A stretch of 64,000 nucleotides of DNA, taken from positions 20,276-84,275 of the forward strand of contig CAVOGX010000005.1 in the NCBI GenBank assembly GCA_963695505.1. The letters run 5' to 3'. Under the pieces are notes generated by a model that saw nothing but the letters and a program-made list of their open reading frames with translations, had not been told where the DNA came from and searched no databases. Each line of letters starts with the position of its first letter. The stretch's first letter is position 1. This DNA comes from JACSRF01 sp963695505. GTDB lineage: Bacteria > Chloroflexota > Anaerolineae > Promineifilales > Promineifilaceae. The position numbers and the translations under genes were made by a program. Shown piece after piece: positions 34,657 to 43,939 of this stretch.

Positions 34657-34685
34657 AATATCTTTGGTTGGTTATTGGGGAATGC

Positions 34686-35687
34686 TTAAGTTGACTGTTT
34701 TTTCCAGGTGGGTTTAATGCCGGTGGTTTCCAGGAATTCGGTTTCTCGATTGTAGCGAAAGAGAGGTTGGAGGGCGTAACGGCCGTTTTCAACTCCGCAA
34801 AGTTCGCAAATTTGCAGGACTTTGCGACGGCCGTTGGGCAGCCGTTCCTGGTAAGTGATCAGCCGCAGAGCAGCGGCAATGATGGCCCGGATTTCCAGCA
34901 GTCCTAAGCCCAGGTTGGCCATCAAGCACATGATTTCCAGGCGCGACAGGCCATCTTCGACGCTGGTGCCGTGTATATTAGCCAGACCGGAGTACCCCTG
35001 GCTGAGTATGCTAACGATTTGCATGGCCTCGGCGCCGCTGGTTTCGCCCGTGACCAACCAATCGGGGCGCATACGTGCGGCGGTGGTTAGCAGGTCATCG
35101 ATGGCGACGTTCGCCGAGCCACCCGCCTCCAGGTAAACCCTGCGGGGATGATTGACCTGCATTTCATGGATAGATTCAACAATGACAATGCGTTCATCCG
35201 GAGGGACGAGTTCGACGATGCGATTGGCCAGGGTGGTTTTTCCAGAAGCGGTGCCCCCTACCACGAGGATGCTGGCGTGGGCGGCTATGGCGCCGCGGTA
35301 GATGTCGATAGCCTCAGGGGTGATGGATCCCCATTTGATGAGATTTTCCCAGCTGACCTGGGCATTGTCGACCATTTTGCGAATGACGAGGGTGGGGCCA
35401 GAAACGGCCGTTGGCGGCAGAACGGCCACAAAACGAGAGCCGTCAGGCAGGCGGGTCTCGGCCGTGGTGTTATGAGATGTTAGCTGGGTTTTGGCGAGGG
35501 CCAGAACACGTTCAATTGTCTGGCGCAGGGCCTGATCATTGGCAAAGGAAACGGCCGTATCCACCAGTTTCCCCTGCCGTTCCACGTACACCTTGTTCGG
35601 CGCATCTACCATTATTTCCTGTATTTCTGAATCGGTGAAGAGCGAGGCCAGGGGGCCTAGGGCGGTTAACAGTTCAGCTTGAGACAT
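34686..35687 (-). CDS. CpaF/VirB11-like secretion or pilus ATPase
   Basis: About 333 residues of the T2SS/T4P/T4SS ATPase family. An N-terminal domain (SDSEIQEIMVDAPNKVYVERQG) precedes the RecA-like core with Walker A GGTASGKTTLANRI near residue 150, the Asp/His boxes (IVIVESIHEMQVNHP; MRPDWLVTGETSGAEAM) and a C-terminal GYSGLANIHGTSVEDGLSRL region. CpaF proteins energise tight-adherence pili and DNA-transfer systems. No other pilus or secretion genes are visible nearby, so it is an orphan here. ATG 35687 is preceded by GGAGG; a start at 35699 would lie upstream of it. About 120 bases separate it from the LuxR-type gene upstream. Confidence 0.88.
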   Translation of the reverse strand: MSQAELLTALGPLASLFTDSEIQEIMVDAPNKVYVERQGKLVDTAVSFANDQALRQTIERVLALAKTQLTSHNTTAETRLPDGSRFVAVLPPTAVSGPTLVIRKMVDNAQVSWENLIKWGSITPEAIDIYRGAIAAHASILVVGGTASGKTTLANRIVELVPPDERIVIVESIHEMQVNHPRRVYLEAGGSANVAIDDLLTTAARMRPDWLVTGETSGAEAMQIVSILSQGYSGLANIHGTSVEDGLSRLEIMCLMANLGLGLLEIRAIIAAALRLITYQERLPNGRRKVLQICELCGVENGRYALQPLFRYNRETEFLETTGIKPTWKKQST

Positions 35688-35819
35688 GGGAACCTCCATT
35701 TACGGTAAGCGGCGACCGGTGAGCGGCCTTCCAGAATTGCATTTTGTTAACAGCATAAAGGATGGGCAGCCCGCGGCGCATCCGCCATTACCCCAGGGTA
35801 GCCTGTGGGGTTGCTCAGG

Positions 35820-36227
35820 CTATTCGCCCAGCCAGTCTTGTTGTAAAGCCAGGGCTACGGCTGCGGTGCGGGACTGGGTGCCGGTTTTGTTGAAGATGCT
35901 GTTCATGTGGAACTGCACGGTACGCTCGCTGATGCCCAGGCGGTAAGCAATTTCTTTATTGGTCAGCCCCTTGGCGGCCAGGGTGAGCACCTGATGTTCG
36001 CGGGGAGAAAAGGGGTGGGGCGAGAGGTCTACGTGGGAAACGGCCGTAACCATCTCCGCCAGCGCCTCTGCCTCCAGTCGCGCCTGGCGCGCCAGCTCTC
36101 CCAGTGTGGCTACCGCTGCCCTGGCCGGAAAATTATCGGTAGGCAGCGCCCGCTCGTAAGCTTGCACCTGGGCTAACAGTAAATCCAGCGTTTCCAGAAG
36201 GCTTCCAAGCGGTGTCTCGATGGTCAT
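35820..36227 (-). CDS. LuxR-type helix-turn-helix regulator
   Basis: 135 residues. The C-terminal half is a complete LuxR/GerE DNA-binding domain (FSPREHQVLTLAAKGLTNKE then IAYRLGISERTVQFHMNSIF). The N-terminal ~65 residues are helical with no receiver-domain aspartate or recognised ligand domain, so it is not an ordinary response regulator. It lies four bases downstream of the dienelactone hydrolase stop on the same strand, which suggests a two-gene operon. Target and signal are unknown. Confidence 0.9.
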   Translation of the reverse strand: MTIETPLGSLLETLDLLLAQVQAYERALPTDNFPARAAVATLGELARQARLEAEALAEMVTAVSHVDLSPHPFSPREHQVLTLAAKGLTNKEIAYRLGISERTVQFHMNSIFNKTGTQSRTAAVALALQQDWLGE

Positions 36228-36231
36228 CTAC

Positions 36232-36921
36232 TTACAAATAACGCCCAAACCAATCCAGCACTCTTTCCCACGCGTCCGCGGCTGCTTCCGCATGGTAAAT
36301 GTGGGGGCGGCTGTCGTTGAAGAAGGCGTGGGGTGCGTTGGGGTAAATATGAATTTCATGGACTTTGTTGTGGGCTTGTAACTCTTTTGCAAAAGCACGC
36401 ACGCCAGCGACGGGAATACCCTGGTCGAGTTCGCCAAAGAGACCCAGCAGGGGCACTCGCAATTTTGCGGTATCCTCTGGGCTGAGAGGACGGCCGTAAA
36501 ACATCACTGCCGCGCCAAACTCCCCGGTTGACTCCGCAGCCGAAGAAGCTGCCAGTCCGCCGCCCATGCAAAACCCAACCACCCCTACCTGGTTAGGGGA
36601 CACCTGGGTCAAGCTTTGCAAATAGCGAGCTGCGCCTAAGATTTCGGCCACGGCGCGGTCGCGTTCCAGAGCCATAGCCAGCTTTCGCGCCTCATCGGGT
36701 TCCGAGGCCGACTTACCGTGATAGAGGTCGGGGGCCAGGGCCACGAAACCAGCACGGGCAAAGCGCTCGGCTACATCTTTGATGTGGGGCAGCAGCCCCC
36801 ACCATTCCTGAATGACCACCACGCCGGGGTAAGTGCCGGGTTCTGTGGGCTGCGCCAGGTACCCTGGCGTGCTGCCACTATTGGCGGGAAAATGGATCAT
36901 CTTATTGTTGATTGCTGCCAT
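36232..36921 (-). CDS. Dienelactone hydrolase family protein
   Basis: 229 residues, an alpha/beta hydrolase with the dienelactone hydrolase pattern: VVVIQEWWGLLPHIKDVAER with the acid near the entrance, nucleophile elbow GFCMGG (Cys near residue 120), Asp in FGELDQGIP and His in PHAFFND, giving a Cys-Asp-His triad. The family hydrolyses dienelactones in chlorocatechol breakdown, but many members act on other esters. No aromatic degradation genes are nearby, so the substrate is unknown. It is followed after four bases by the LuxR-type regulator. Confidence 0.92.
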   Translation of the reverse strand: MAAINNKMIHFPANSGSTPGYLAQPTEPGTYPGVVVIQEWWGLLPHIKDVAERFARAGFVALAPDLYHGKSASEPDEARKLAMALERDRAVAEILGAARYLQSLTQVSPNQVGVVGFCMGGGLAASSAAESTGEFGAAVMFYGRPLSPEDTAKLRVPLLGLFGELDQGIPVAGVRAFAKELQAHNKVHEIHIYPNAPHAFFNDSRPHIYHAEAAADAWERVLDWFGRYL

Positions 36922-36933
36922 TAAACACCTCGC

Positions 36934-37986
36934 TTATCGCACGAACGGTAGAAAAGTTTGATACCCATTCAAGCCGTTATCGGCCAGGAATGCAAATGTG
37001 GCCACGGCGGCCTTTACTACTTCTGTGAAATAGTCTGAATCCAGTTTGTCTAATTCGTCTTGGATGGTGTGGTAGTAGGGATTAAAGTCATCGACATCTT
37101 CAATAACCAAAATGGCCGGATAGCCCATATCCCAAAAAGCACGATTATCGCTGTAATTACCCAACCAATTGTCGACCAGAATTTCTGGATCGAGTGTTAA
37201 ATCGTGCCTTTCCACCATTTGCGAGAATATGTGCGCCATGGTAATTGAGCCTGGCAAGGCACTGCGGGCATAGAGGTCCACAGAGAGATTAGCATCTGAA
37301 TTGTAGCCAATCATATCCAGGTTGAGAACGCCTAGAATGTTTTCGCCATTTTGTTGGGCCTCGTTTGCATAAGCGATGCTGCCCAATAAGCCTTGTTCCT
37401 CACCGGTCCAGAGGGCAAAACGCAGAGTGTAGTCCCAGGCAAACTGGCTCAGGATGTCGGCGGCGATGAGCACGCCTACACTGCCGCTGGCGTTGTCATC
37501 AGCACCGGGTGCGGTGAGATTAGGCGAAAAATTACTGGTGGAATCTAGATGGGCACCAATAATAAAGACCTGGTCGGGGTAAGCCTGCCCGCTAAGTTCC
37601 CCAATAACGCTTGTGCCAGCAAAGTTATTTGCCTGCCAGCTATGGAATGTGACGTCAAGACCAAGATCCGTAAAATGCTGCCCCACAAATTGAACTGCGT
37701 TCTGTATTGGTAAACCACTGCCTGTGTAGCGTGTGGTTAGTGTGTAGGGCTCACCACCTGCTTCAATAGGCAGTTCTCCACTTAGCTGAGCATTATAGGC
37801 CACAACGGTGGCGGCATCTACTTGCTCGATGAGGGTATGGATATGTGGCGCGCTTACAGGCTGCGAAAGACCTGCTGTGGTCCCCAATATAGGGATGCCG
37901 GTGAGGATGATAATTATCAGCAGAATTAGCCAGCGTTTATTTGAAGCTTCGGGCAAGGGGGCCGCCTCCTGAAAGGTGCGGGACAA
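36934..37986 (-). CDS. Secreted M28-family zinc aminopeptidase
   Basis: 350 residues. A membrane/signal helix spans residues about 20-40 (RWLILLIIIILTGIPILG). The M28 zinc ligands are visible: GAHLDS, then APGADDNASGSVG, the catalytic WTGEEQGLLGS pair of glutamates, LDMIGYNSD, and a final HTIQDELDKLD histidine. It likely trims peptides outside the cell. The only in-frame start before the signal is TTG 37986, which lies inside the remains of a pyrrolidone-carboxylate peptidase gene. The true upstream region may have been lost in the same rearrangement, and the first ~15 residues are uncertain. Confidence 0.85.
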   Translation of the reverse strand: MSRTFQEAAPLPEASNKRWLILLIIIILTGIPILGTTAGLSQPVSAPHIHTLIEQVDAATVVAYNAQLSGELPIEAGGEPYTLTTRYTGSGLPIQNAVQFVGQHFTDLGLDVTFHSWQANNFAGTSVIGELSGQAYPDQVFIIGAHLDSTSNFSPNLTAPGADDNASGSVGVLIAADILSQFAWDYTLRFALWTGEEQGLLGSIAYANEAQQNGENILGVLNLDMIGYNSDANLSVDLYARSALPGSITMAHIFSQMVERHDLTLDPEILVDNWLGNYSDNRAFWDMGYPAILVIEDVDDFNPYYHTIQDELDKLDSDYFTEVVKAAVATFAFLADNGLNGYQTFLPFVR

Positions 37987-38192
37987 TTGTCTGTATATTG
38001 CCCTGCCTGAGGTTGGCTACGCTGCACTGCCGCAATCAGGGCTTCCGGACTGGCACTGTAATCTACCGGTAAAACGGCCGTTTCCAACGACACTCCGGGA
38101 ATGCTTTCCTGGGCCAAGACGCTCACAATTTTTTCAGTGAGATTTATGGTGCTGCCCCCGAATGGCTCAAAGCTGGTTAAAAGCAGCTTCAT
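37926..38192 (-). pseudogene. Pyrrolidone-carboxylate peptidase, N-terminal fragment
   Basis: The first ~63 residues match Pcp: MKLLLTSFEPFGGSTINLTE, the hallmark N-terminus of the C15 cysteine peptidases that remove N-terminal pyroglutamate, then LPVDYSASPEALIAAV. Normal proteins are over 200 residues with catalytic Glu, Cys and His further on; all three are missing here. After residue ~65 the frame runs out of homology and into the M28 peptidase region. The gene therefore ends in a deletion junction near 37995. Its ATG overlaps the stop of the next upstream fragment, showing the two were once coupled. Confidence 0.75.
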
Positions 38193-38478
38193 ACTGCATC
38201 CCTTGTGGCGTCATTAGCTGCTTCGCCATCGGATTGATAGGCGTTGAGGGCTTGTTGAACTTGCTCGATGCCCACGTGCTGCACCAGGAAATGGGCCACG
38301 GCCGATTTCTGCTCTGCTTTGGTGGTGTCGGGGGAAGGCAAGGCCGCTCGGCGCACCCACTCCCTGATTTCAGGTACATGGGTGATTGCTTCCTTGAGTT
38401 CAACCATGTCGGGTAAAGTGCAGGTTTGTATCATTTCCCGTACAACGCTGTCAGCGCTAAGGGATGGAACGGCGTCTC
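38189..38478 (-). pseudogene. 3' part of a gene interrupted by the IS4-family element (unknown function)
   Basis: The frame is open from the insertion junction at about 38478 to the stop at 38189. The protein has a helical, charged character (MIQTCTLPDMVELKEAITHV, EIREWVRRAALPSPDT). I do not recognise it. On the far side of the element, minus-strand bases 39982-39941 encode MKKLELEDKEFNVL, a plausible N-terminus. Removing the element and one copy of the target duplication leaves the two pieces out of frame by two bases, so either an extra indel has occurred or the halves are unrelated. Confidence 0.5.
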
Positions 38479-38484
38479 TAACAC

Positions 38485-39940
38485 CAATACCTTCGCCAAA
38501 AAATAGCGTAAGTTGAGCGGTTGTGTAAGATACGGGTTTTTACCGACCAAGGAAAAAATTCCGCAATTACACAACCACTCAAGATGGATATTTTAGCACT
38601 TTTACAACCGTTGAATCCGATTGTCGCAAAAACGACTCTACAGCAGATGGGTCTCATCATTTATGCCCTGTTGGCGATGACAGGTCGAGTGACGATGTTG
38701 GGCCTATCGCGTTGGACCGACGAAGGTGGCAGTTATCGAACGGTGCAACGTTTTTTCCAGACAATCATTCCCTGGGCACAGGTGATGTGGTCTTTCTTCT
38801 GTACCCATCTTAAGCAAGCTGAGGGCGTCTACGTGTTGGCGGGTGATGAATGTGTGGTCACCAAATCGGGCAAGCTAACGCACGGATTGGACCGCTTCTT
38901 TTCATCCTTGTTTGGCAAACCGGTTCCCAGTGTAGCCCTGTTTGCCTTATCGCTGGTCAACACAGGCGAGCGCCGCGCTCATCCGGTGATGGCCGAACAA
39001 GTGGTCCGCACCGAGGCAGAAAAGGCAGTGGCTAAGAAAAACGCCCAGCAGAAGAAAGCCAAGAAACAGCAAAAGAAGAAGGGGAAACCCGGACGACCCA
39101 AAGGCAGTAAGAATCGGAACAAAGGCGTGGTGACCTTAACCCCAGAACTGACCCGCATCCAAGCGATGATCAAGCGTTTTCTGGCCTTGGTTGGCAACAC
39201 CATTACGCTGACCTACATTGCCTTGGATGGCCACTTTGGCAACAATAATGCCCTACAAATGGTGCAGCAGTGTGGCCTCCACCTCGTTTCCAAATTACGC
39301 CATGATGCGGCGCTGCACTTTCTGTATGAAGGCAACAACAAGCGCCAGAAGTATGGTGGCAGAATTGACACGACTAACATGCCGGCCCGGTATTTGCAGG
39401 AGACAACGACCGCTGACGGCATTCGCACAGACATCTACCAAGCCACCATGTTGCACAAAGAGTTTGCCCAAGCGCTCAATGTGGTCATCATTGTCAAAAC
39501 GAAGCTGGCAACCGGGGCAACAGCCCGCGTGATTCTCTTTTCCAGTGACCTGCTGTTAGGCTGGGCCCAGCTAATCGACTATTATCAGCTTCGTTTCCAA
39601 ATCGAATTTAATTTCCGCGACGCTAAACAGTACTGGGGCTTGGAAGATTTCATGAATGTCAAGGAAACGCCGGTGACCAATGCCATCAACCTATCGCTCT
39701 TCATGGTCAGCGTCTCCCAGCTTTTATTGCGTGACCTGCGGCAAGAGGATTCAACTGTTAATGTGCTAGATTTGAAAGCGTTCTATCGCGGCCACAAATA
39801 TGTGGTCGAAACGTTAAAATTGCTTCCGCAAAAACCAGACCCAATTTTATTGGGCACGATTTTTGACAGGATTTCCCGACTAGGCAGGGTACATAACCCT
39901 CAGCCTTGCCTTAATTCGCCATGAATTGGCAAAGGTATTG
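38485..39940 (+). mobile_element. IS4-family insertion sequence, 1456 bp, with terminal inverted repeats and TAACAC target duplication
   Basis: CAATACCTTCGCCAA at 38485-38499 is repeated in inverted form at 39926-39940 (TTGGCAAAGGTATTG, one mismatch), giving 15-bp terminal repeats. TAACAC is present directly outside both ends (38479-38484 and 39941-39946), a 6-bp target duplication. One transposase gene fills the element. Unlike the flanking DNA it contains no copy of ACGGCCGT, consistent with recent arrival. It split a leftward gene. Confidence 0.9.
38584..39924 (+). CDS. IS4-family DDE transposase
   Basis: About 446 residues from ATG 38584 (an in-frame TTG lies at 38521). The C-terminal YYQLRFQIEFNFRDAK fits the Y-(2)-R-(3)-E-(6)-K signature that defines IS4 transposases and supplies the catalytic Glu. 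The first catalytic Asp is probably in VLAGDECVVTKSG and the second in YIALDGHFGN. A lysine-rich linker (residues about 155-190) interrupts the catalytic domain. It appears intact, so the element may be active. It is carried between terminal repeats at 38485 and 39940. Confidence 0.92.
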   Translation: MDILALLQPLNPIVAKTTLQQMGLIIYALLAMTGRVTMLGLSRWTDEGGSYRTVQRFFQTIIPWAQVMWSFFCTHLKQAEGVYVLAGDECVVTKSGKLTHGLDRFFSSLFGKPVPSVALFALSLVNTGERRAHPVMAEQVVRTEAEKAVAKKNAQQKKAKKQQKKKGKPGRPKGSKNRNKGVVTLTPELTRIQAMIKRFLALVGNTITLTYIALDGHFGNNNALQMVQQCGLHLVSKLRHDAALHFLYEGNNKRQKYGGRIDTTNMPARYLQETTTADGIRTDIYQATMLHKEFAQALNVVIIVKTKLATGATARVILFSSDLLLGWAQLIDYYQLRFQIEFNFRDAKQYWGLEDFMNVKETPVTNAINLSLFMVSVSQLLLRDLRQEDSTVNVLDLKAFYRGHKYVVETLKLLPQKPDPILLGTIFDRISRLGRVHNPQPCLNSP

Positions 39941-40042
39941 TAACACGTTGAATTCTTTATCTTCTAGTTCTAGTTTTTTCATGGGGATTAATAAACCTTT
40001 GCGAAATTTGCTTCTGATTATAGCATAGGTGCGGAGGTGTGT

Positions 40043-40438
40043 ATGGCAAACCCGTTTACCCGTTTTCTTAGCCAATGGTCGGCAGACGGCCGTTTCCAAC
40101 AGTTTATCGCTTACTGGGATGCCCTGGAGCTTGTGGTGGTGCAGGTCTACCGGCAGAAAATGTCGGTGGCTGAAGCGCAGCCAGAATATGCGCGGGTGTG
40201 GCCGTGGCTGCGGCAGCATTACGGAACCTGGGCGGATGAGTTACGGCCGTTCTGGCAGATAACCAAAGCCGCCGGCGCTCCCACCGCCATCGACCCGTTC
40301 CAACTTTTGCTTGATATTTCCCATCCCCAGGCAATTTTGGATAATTGGCCTGCTATGCAGCACCTGCCTGCCGCTAGAGAAGCATTAAACCAGTACATCC
40401 TCAGTCACAGCCAGCAGAATAATGCCAAATCAAATTAA
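40043..40438 (+). CDS. Conserved hypothetical protein
   Basis: About 131 residues, soluble, rich in Trp and aromatic residues (YWDALELVVVQVYRQKM, WPWLRQHYGTWADEL, FWQITKA). I recognise no domain. ATG 40043 is preceded by GGAGGTG, so translation is likely. It lies just beyond the IS element and 300 bases before the first bS21 gene on the same strand, with no clear operon partner. Confidence 0.65.
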   Translation: MANPFTRFLSQWSADGRFQQFIAYWDALELVVVQVYRQKMSVAEAQPEYARVWPWLRQHYGTWADELRPFWQITKAAGAPTAIDPFQLLLDISHPQAILDNWPAMQHLPAAREALNQYILSHSQQNNAKSN

Positions 40439-40732
40439 GCCACACCTGAAGAGAAGCCGCCAAATTTGACAGCCCTGCTCCTTGCCAGTACACTGACTTT
40501 CTAACAATAAAAGGTGTGGGCTGCCCAAACGAGCCTTCTCAATCAGGTTCCCCTGCATTTTGCAACTAATAGACATCAGACACTCGTCTACTTCTCTGGT
40601 CCAAACCAGCAAGAAACAAATTTGTGCTGATGCAAATCAGGTGATGTGCGCCTTAGTCAATCCTAAGCGATTAAGTGTTGCCTGTTGATAGGCAGACCAC
40701 GCCAACCCATAAAATTCAAGGAGGTGAGAGCA

Positions 40733-40927
40733 TTGCCTAAAGTTGAAGCACGATCCAATGAATCACAAGAACAACTGCTGCGCCGCTTCCGCAAGGAAGT
40801 CATGAAGAGCCGCGTCCTGGCGGACGTACGCCGCAAGCGCTGGCACATTCCCAAAAGCGAACTGCGCCGCATTAAGGCCAAGAAAGCGGCCCGCCGCATG
40901 CGCCGTGTGCAGCGATTTAACCGCTAA
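40733..40927 (+). CDS. rpsU: Ribosomal protein bS21, copy 1 (TTG start)
   Basis: 64 residues: PKVEARSNESQEQLLRRFRK, then a highly basic KSRVLADVRRKRW and KKAARRMRRVQRF tail, the bS21 pattern of a small 30S subunit protein near the 3' end of 16S rRNA. The start is TTG 40733, seven bases after a strong AAGGAGGTGA; no ATG is near. Upstream in-frame codons from 40685 lack a site and family similarity. A terminator follows directly, and a second bS21 gene lies 130 bases downstream. Confidence 0.92.
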   Translation: MPKVEARSNESQEQLLRRFRKEVMKSRVLADVRRKRWHIPKSELRRIKAKKAARRMRRVQRFNR

Positions 40928-40952
40928 AATCGCCGATTTTGTGATTGTGAAA

Positions 40953-40981
40953 ACCCCCAGTTTTGCTGGGGGTCTTTTTTT
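40953..40981 (+). terminator. Rho-independent terminator after bS21 copy 1
   Basis: ACCCCCAG (40953-40960) pairs with CTGGGGGT (40966-40973) around TTTTG, followed by C and eight T. Confidence 0.93.
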
Positions 40982-41056
40982 GAGCAAAATGTTGTTTTCT
41001 CACTGGCAGGTGATAAACTACAGGACAAAATTTTCCCAAAGAAGGGGGTGAATACG

Positions 41057-41251
41057 CTGCCAAAGGTAGTTTTGCGCAACAACGAATCGCCAGAGCAAAT
41101 GCTGCGGCGCTTCAATAAAGAAGTAGTCAAGAGCAAAGTCTTGGCCGATGTGCGCCGCAAACGTTGGTTTGTCTCCAAGAGCGAACTGCGGCGCATTGAA
41201 AAGAAAAAAGCAACACGCCGCGCCCGCCGCGTTCAGCGGACTGGCGAATAG
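41057..41251 (+). CDS. rpsU: Ribosomal protein bS21, copy 2 (probable CTG start)
   Basis: 64 residues, clearly paralogous to the first copy (PKVVLRNNESPEQMLRRFNK, KSKVLADVRRKRW, basic tail). Aligning the two genes puts the start at CTG 41057, at the same distance from GGGGGTGA as the TTG of copy 1 from GGAGGTGA. The alternative GTG 41048 lies inside the Shine-Dalgarno itself and adds Met-Asn-Thr. Two diverged bS21 copies with separate terminators suggest growth-state-specific ribosomes or simple redundancy. Confidence 0.88.
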   Translation: MPKVVLRNNESPEQMLRRFNKEVVKSKVLADVRRKRWFVSKSELRRIEKKKATRRARRVQRTGE

Positions 41252-41278
41252 TTTTTGCCCCCTTATAGACAGTATGAG

Positions 41279-41312
41279 ACCCGAAGCGCGAATCCCGCCT
41301 TCGGGTTTTTTC
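41279..41312 (+). terminator. Terminator after bS21 copy 2
   Basis: ACCCGAAG (41279-41286) pairs with CTTCGGGT (41299-41306), followed by T-rich sequence. Confidence 0.85.
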
Positions 41313-41395
41313 TTTTTGGTGAGGCATAGCGCAAGAGCTGGTCCGGTAGGGCAGGCGTCAGGTTGGGTGCTAGAGGTGTGCGCTATAATGGCAGC

Positions 41396-43898
41396 ATGAA
41401 GAGCAGATGGCATTGGGCAGCGGTGTTTGTATTACTGTTGGTTGGAGGGGTAGCCGCAGTTGGCGTGTGGCTGTTTGGGGATTTGCCTGCGCCTGCCGAC
41501 ATTAGCCAGCGGTTGGTGCCCCCCAGCGTGCGCATTGTAGATAGAAACGGCCGACTCCTCTATGACGTGCTGGATGCCGAATATGGCCGGCACACCAACC
41601 TGACCCTCAGCCAGATACCTCTCACCCTGCAGCAGGCCACCATTGCCACCGAAGACCGCAACTTCTACGCCAACCCCGGCGTGGACGTGCAGGGCATTGC
41701 CCGCGCCTTCTGGATCAATCTGCGCGGCGGCGAAGTGCTGGCCGGGGGCAGCACCATTACCCAGCAGGTGGCCCGCAACCTGCTGCTAGACGCCGACGAG
41801 CGCGCCGACCGCTCCGTGCGCCGCAAGCTGCGCGAAAGCTGGCTGGCCTGGCGTGTTGCCCGCCAACTGCCCAAAGAGGAAGTGCTGGCCCTCTATCTGA
41901 ACCAGATGAACTACGGCGCGCTGGCCTACGGCGTGGAAGCTGCTGCCCAAACCTACTTTGGTAAACCCGCCGTTGACCTGACCCTGGCCGAAAGCGCCCT
42001 CATTGCAGGACTGACCCAGGCCCCCGCTCTCTACAACCCCTTCACTAACCCCGACGCCGCCAAAACACGGCAGTTGGTGGTGCTGGACCTCATGCGCAAG
42101 GCAGATTTCATTACCCAAGACGCGCATGATCTGGCCGTCCGCCAGCCGCTGCAGTACGCCGCCACGCCGTACCCCGTAAATGCCCCCCATTTTGTGATGA
42201 TGGTGCAGGCCGAACTGGACGCCCTCTTTACGCCGCAGCAGCTTTACGAAAGCGGCGGCCTGACCGTGCGCACCACGCTGGATTTAGACTGGCAGCAGCA
42301 CGCCGAAACTATTTTGGCCGAGCAGCTTGTGCGGCTGAATCACCCGGCCGATGGCGGCCCCAGCCATAACGCACAAAACGGGGCGCTGGTGGCCCTGGAC
42401 GTGCCCGGCGGCGAAGTGCGGGCGCTGGTGGGCAGTCCTGACTATTTTGATGCGGAGAGTGGCGGGGCGATCAACATGGCCATTCAGCCGCGCCAGCCCG
42501 GTTCGGCGCTGAAGCCGCTCATTTATGCCGCCGCCCTGGACGCGGAAACGCCGCCGGTGTGGACGGCCGCTACCATGCTGCCCGACGTGCGCACCGCCTT
42601 TACCACCAACGAGGGTGAGAGCTACGTGCCGGTGAATTTCTCGCGGGACGAGCATGGGCCGGTGCTGCTGCGGCAGGCGTTGGCCTCCTCGCTGAATATT
42701 CCCGCGGTGTTGACGCTGGATGCGGTGGGCGTGGACGCGGCCGTGGCGCTGGCCGAAGAGGCGGGCATTCACACCCTGGGCGACCCCGACGAGTATGATT
42801 TGTCTTTTGCCTTAGGGGGCGGGCCGGTGCGGCTGTTGGATTTAACGGCCGTTTACGGGGCCTTTGCCAGCGGCGGCTACCGGGTGACGCCCCACCTCAT
42901 CTTGGACGTGACAGACGCACAGGGGGAAGTGGTGTACACGGCCGTTCCCCCCGACCCGGTACAGGTGCTGGACGAGCGCGTCGCCTGGCTGATCAGCGAC
43001 ATTCTCAGCGACGACGAGGCGCGGCTGCTGGGCTTTGGCCGCAACAGCCTGCTGAACATTGGCCGCACGGCCGCCGCCAAAACCGGCACCACCAACGATT
43101 TCCACGACAACTGGACGGTGGGCTACACGCCGGACCTGGTGGTGGGCGTGTGGGTGGGCAACGCTACCAACGAACCCATGCACGACGTCACCGGGCTGAG
43201 CGGCGCAGGGCCGGTGTGGCATTATTTCATGCGCACGGTGCTGGCCGGGCAGCCGGACAAGCCCTTTGCGCAGCCGCCGGGCATGGTCATGGTGGAGGTG
43301 TGCGCCCTTTCCGGCCTTTTGCCAACGGAGGATTGCCCCTACCGCCAGCGGGAATGGTTCCTGGCGGGTACGCAGCCGGTGGAGATGGACAGCTTTTACC
43401 AGCGGGTAACGCTGGACAGGGCGACAGGGCTGTTGGCCAATGCGGCTACGCCGCCGGAGCGGCAGGTGGCGCAGTTGGCGCTGGATTTACCGGCGCAGTT
43501 TCATCCCTGGGCGCGGGCGGAGGGACTGCTGCTGCTGGATGATTTGCTGCTGGCCAGTGGGGGGAGCTGGTGATGGGGAGGAAACGGCCGTTTCCTCCAA
43601 TCAAACTTCCTTGCGCCTGATAGCTCCAGACCCCTATGCTCTCTTTCGCCTCAGCCCTACCATGCCGGAGGCGGCGCAGCGGCTACGGGTGGAGGCGGTA
43701 GCCGCCAGCGCCGACCTGCGGGAGGTGACGCTGTGGCTGGACGGTGAGCCTTTGGCGACGCTGGCCCAGCCGCCCTATGCGGCGTGGTGGCCTTTAGCCG
43801 AAGGGACGCATGAGGTGTGGGCTACGGCCGTTACTGTGCAGGGGGAGGTGGTAATGAGTACGGCCGTTACCTTCACGGTGAATGCAGTTGAAGAGTAG
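41396..43898 (+). CDS. pbpC: Penicillin-binding protein 1C-type transglycosylase/transpeptidase, frameshifted near the C-terminus
   Basis: About 833 residues if read through. A membrane helix (residues about 5-27) is followed by a GT51 transglycosylase (ATEDRNFYANPGVDVQGIAR with the catalytic Glu, GGSTITQQVARNLLL), then a transpeptidase with the serine in GSALKP, SLN in ASSLN and KTGTTNDFHDNW. The following EVCALSGLLPTEDCP is the PBP1C hallmark. At a run of six G (43559-43564) one extra G ends the frame at 43571; the next frame continues with the family's C-terminal beta domain (RLIAPDPYALFRLSP ... WLDGEPLATL) to 43898. The lesion looks like a homopolymer error. It builds and crosslinks peptidoglycan. 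Confidence 0.88.
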
Positions 43899-43939
43899 GG
43901 AGTGATGAGTTATCGATTGTTAAAGGGCTGGCGACGGAC

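Noticed and set aside
38485..38584. TTG 38521 as the transposase start
   Set aside because: The first 21 residues from TTG have no family resemblance and sit near the terminal repeat; ATG 38584 is a better start, although TTG cannot be excluded.
42284..42772. Minus-strand open frame inside the PBP1C gene
   Set aside because: Shadow of the transpeptidase domain; composition dominated by His/Arg/Gly with no motif.
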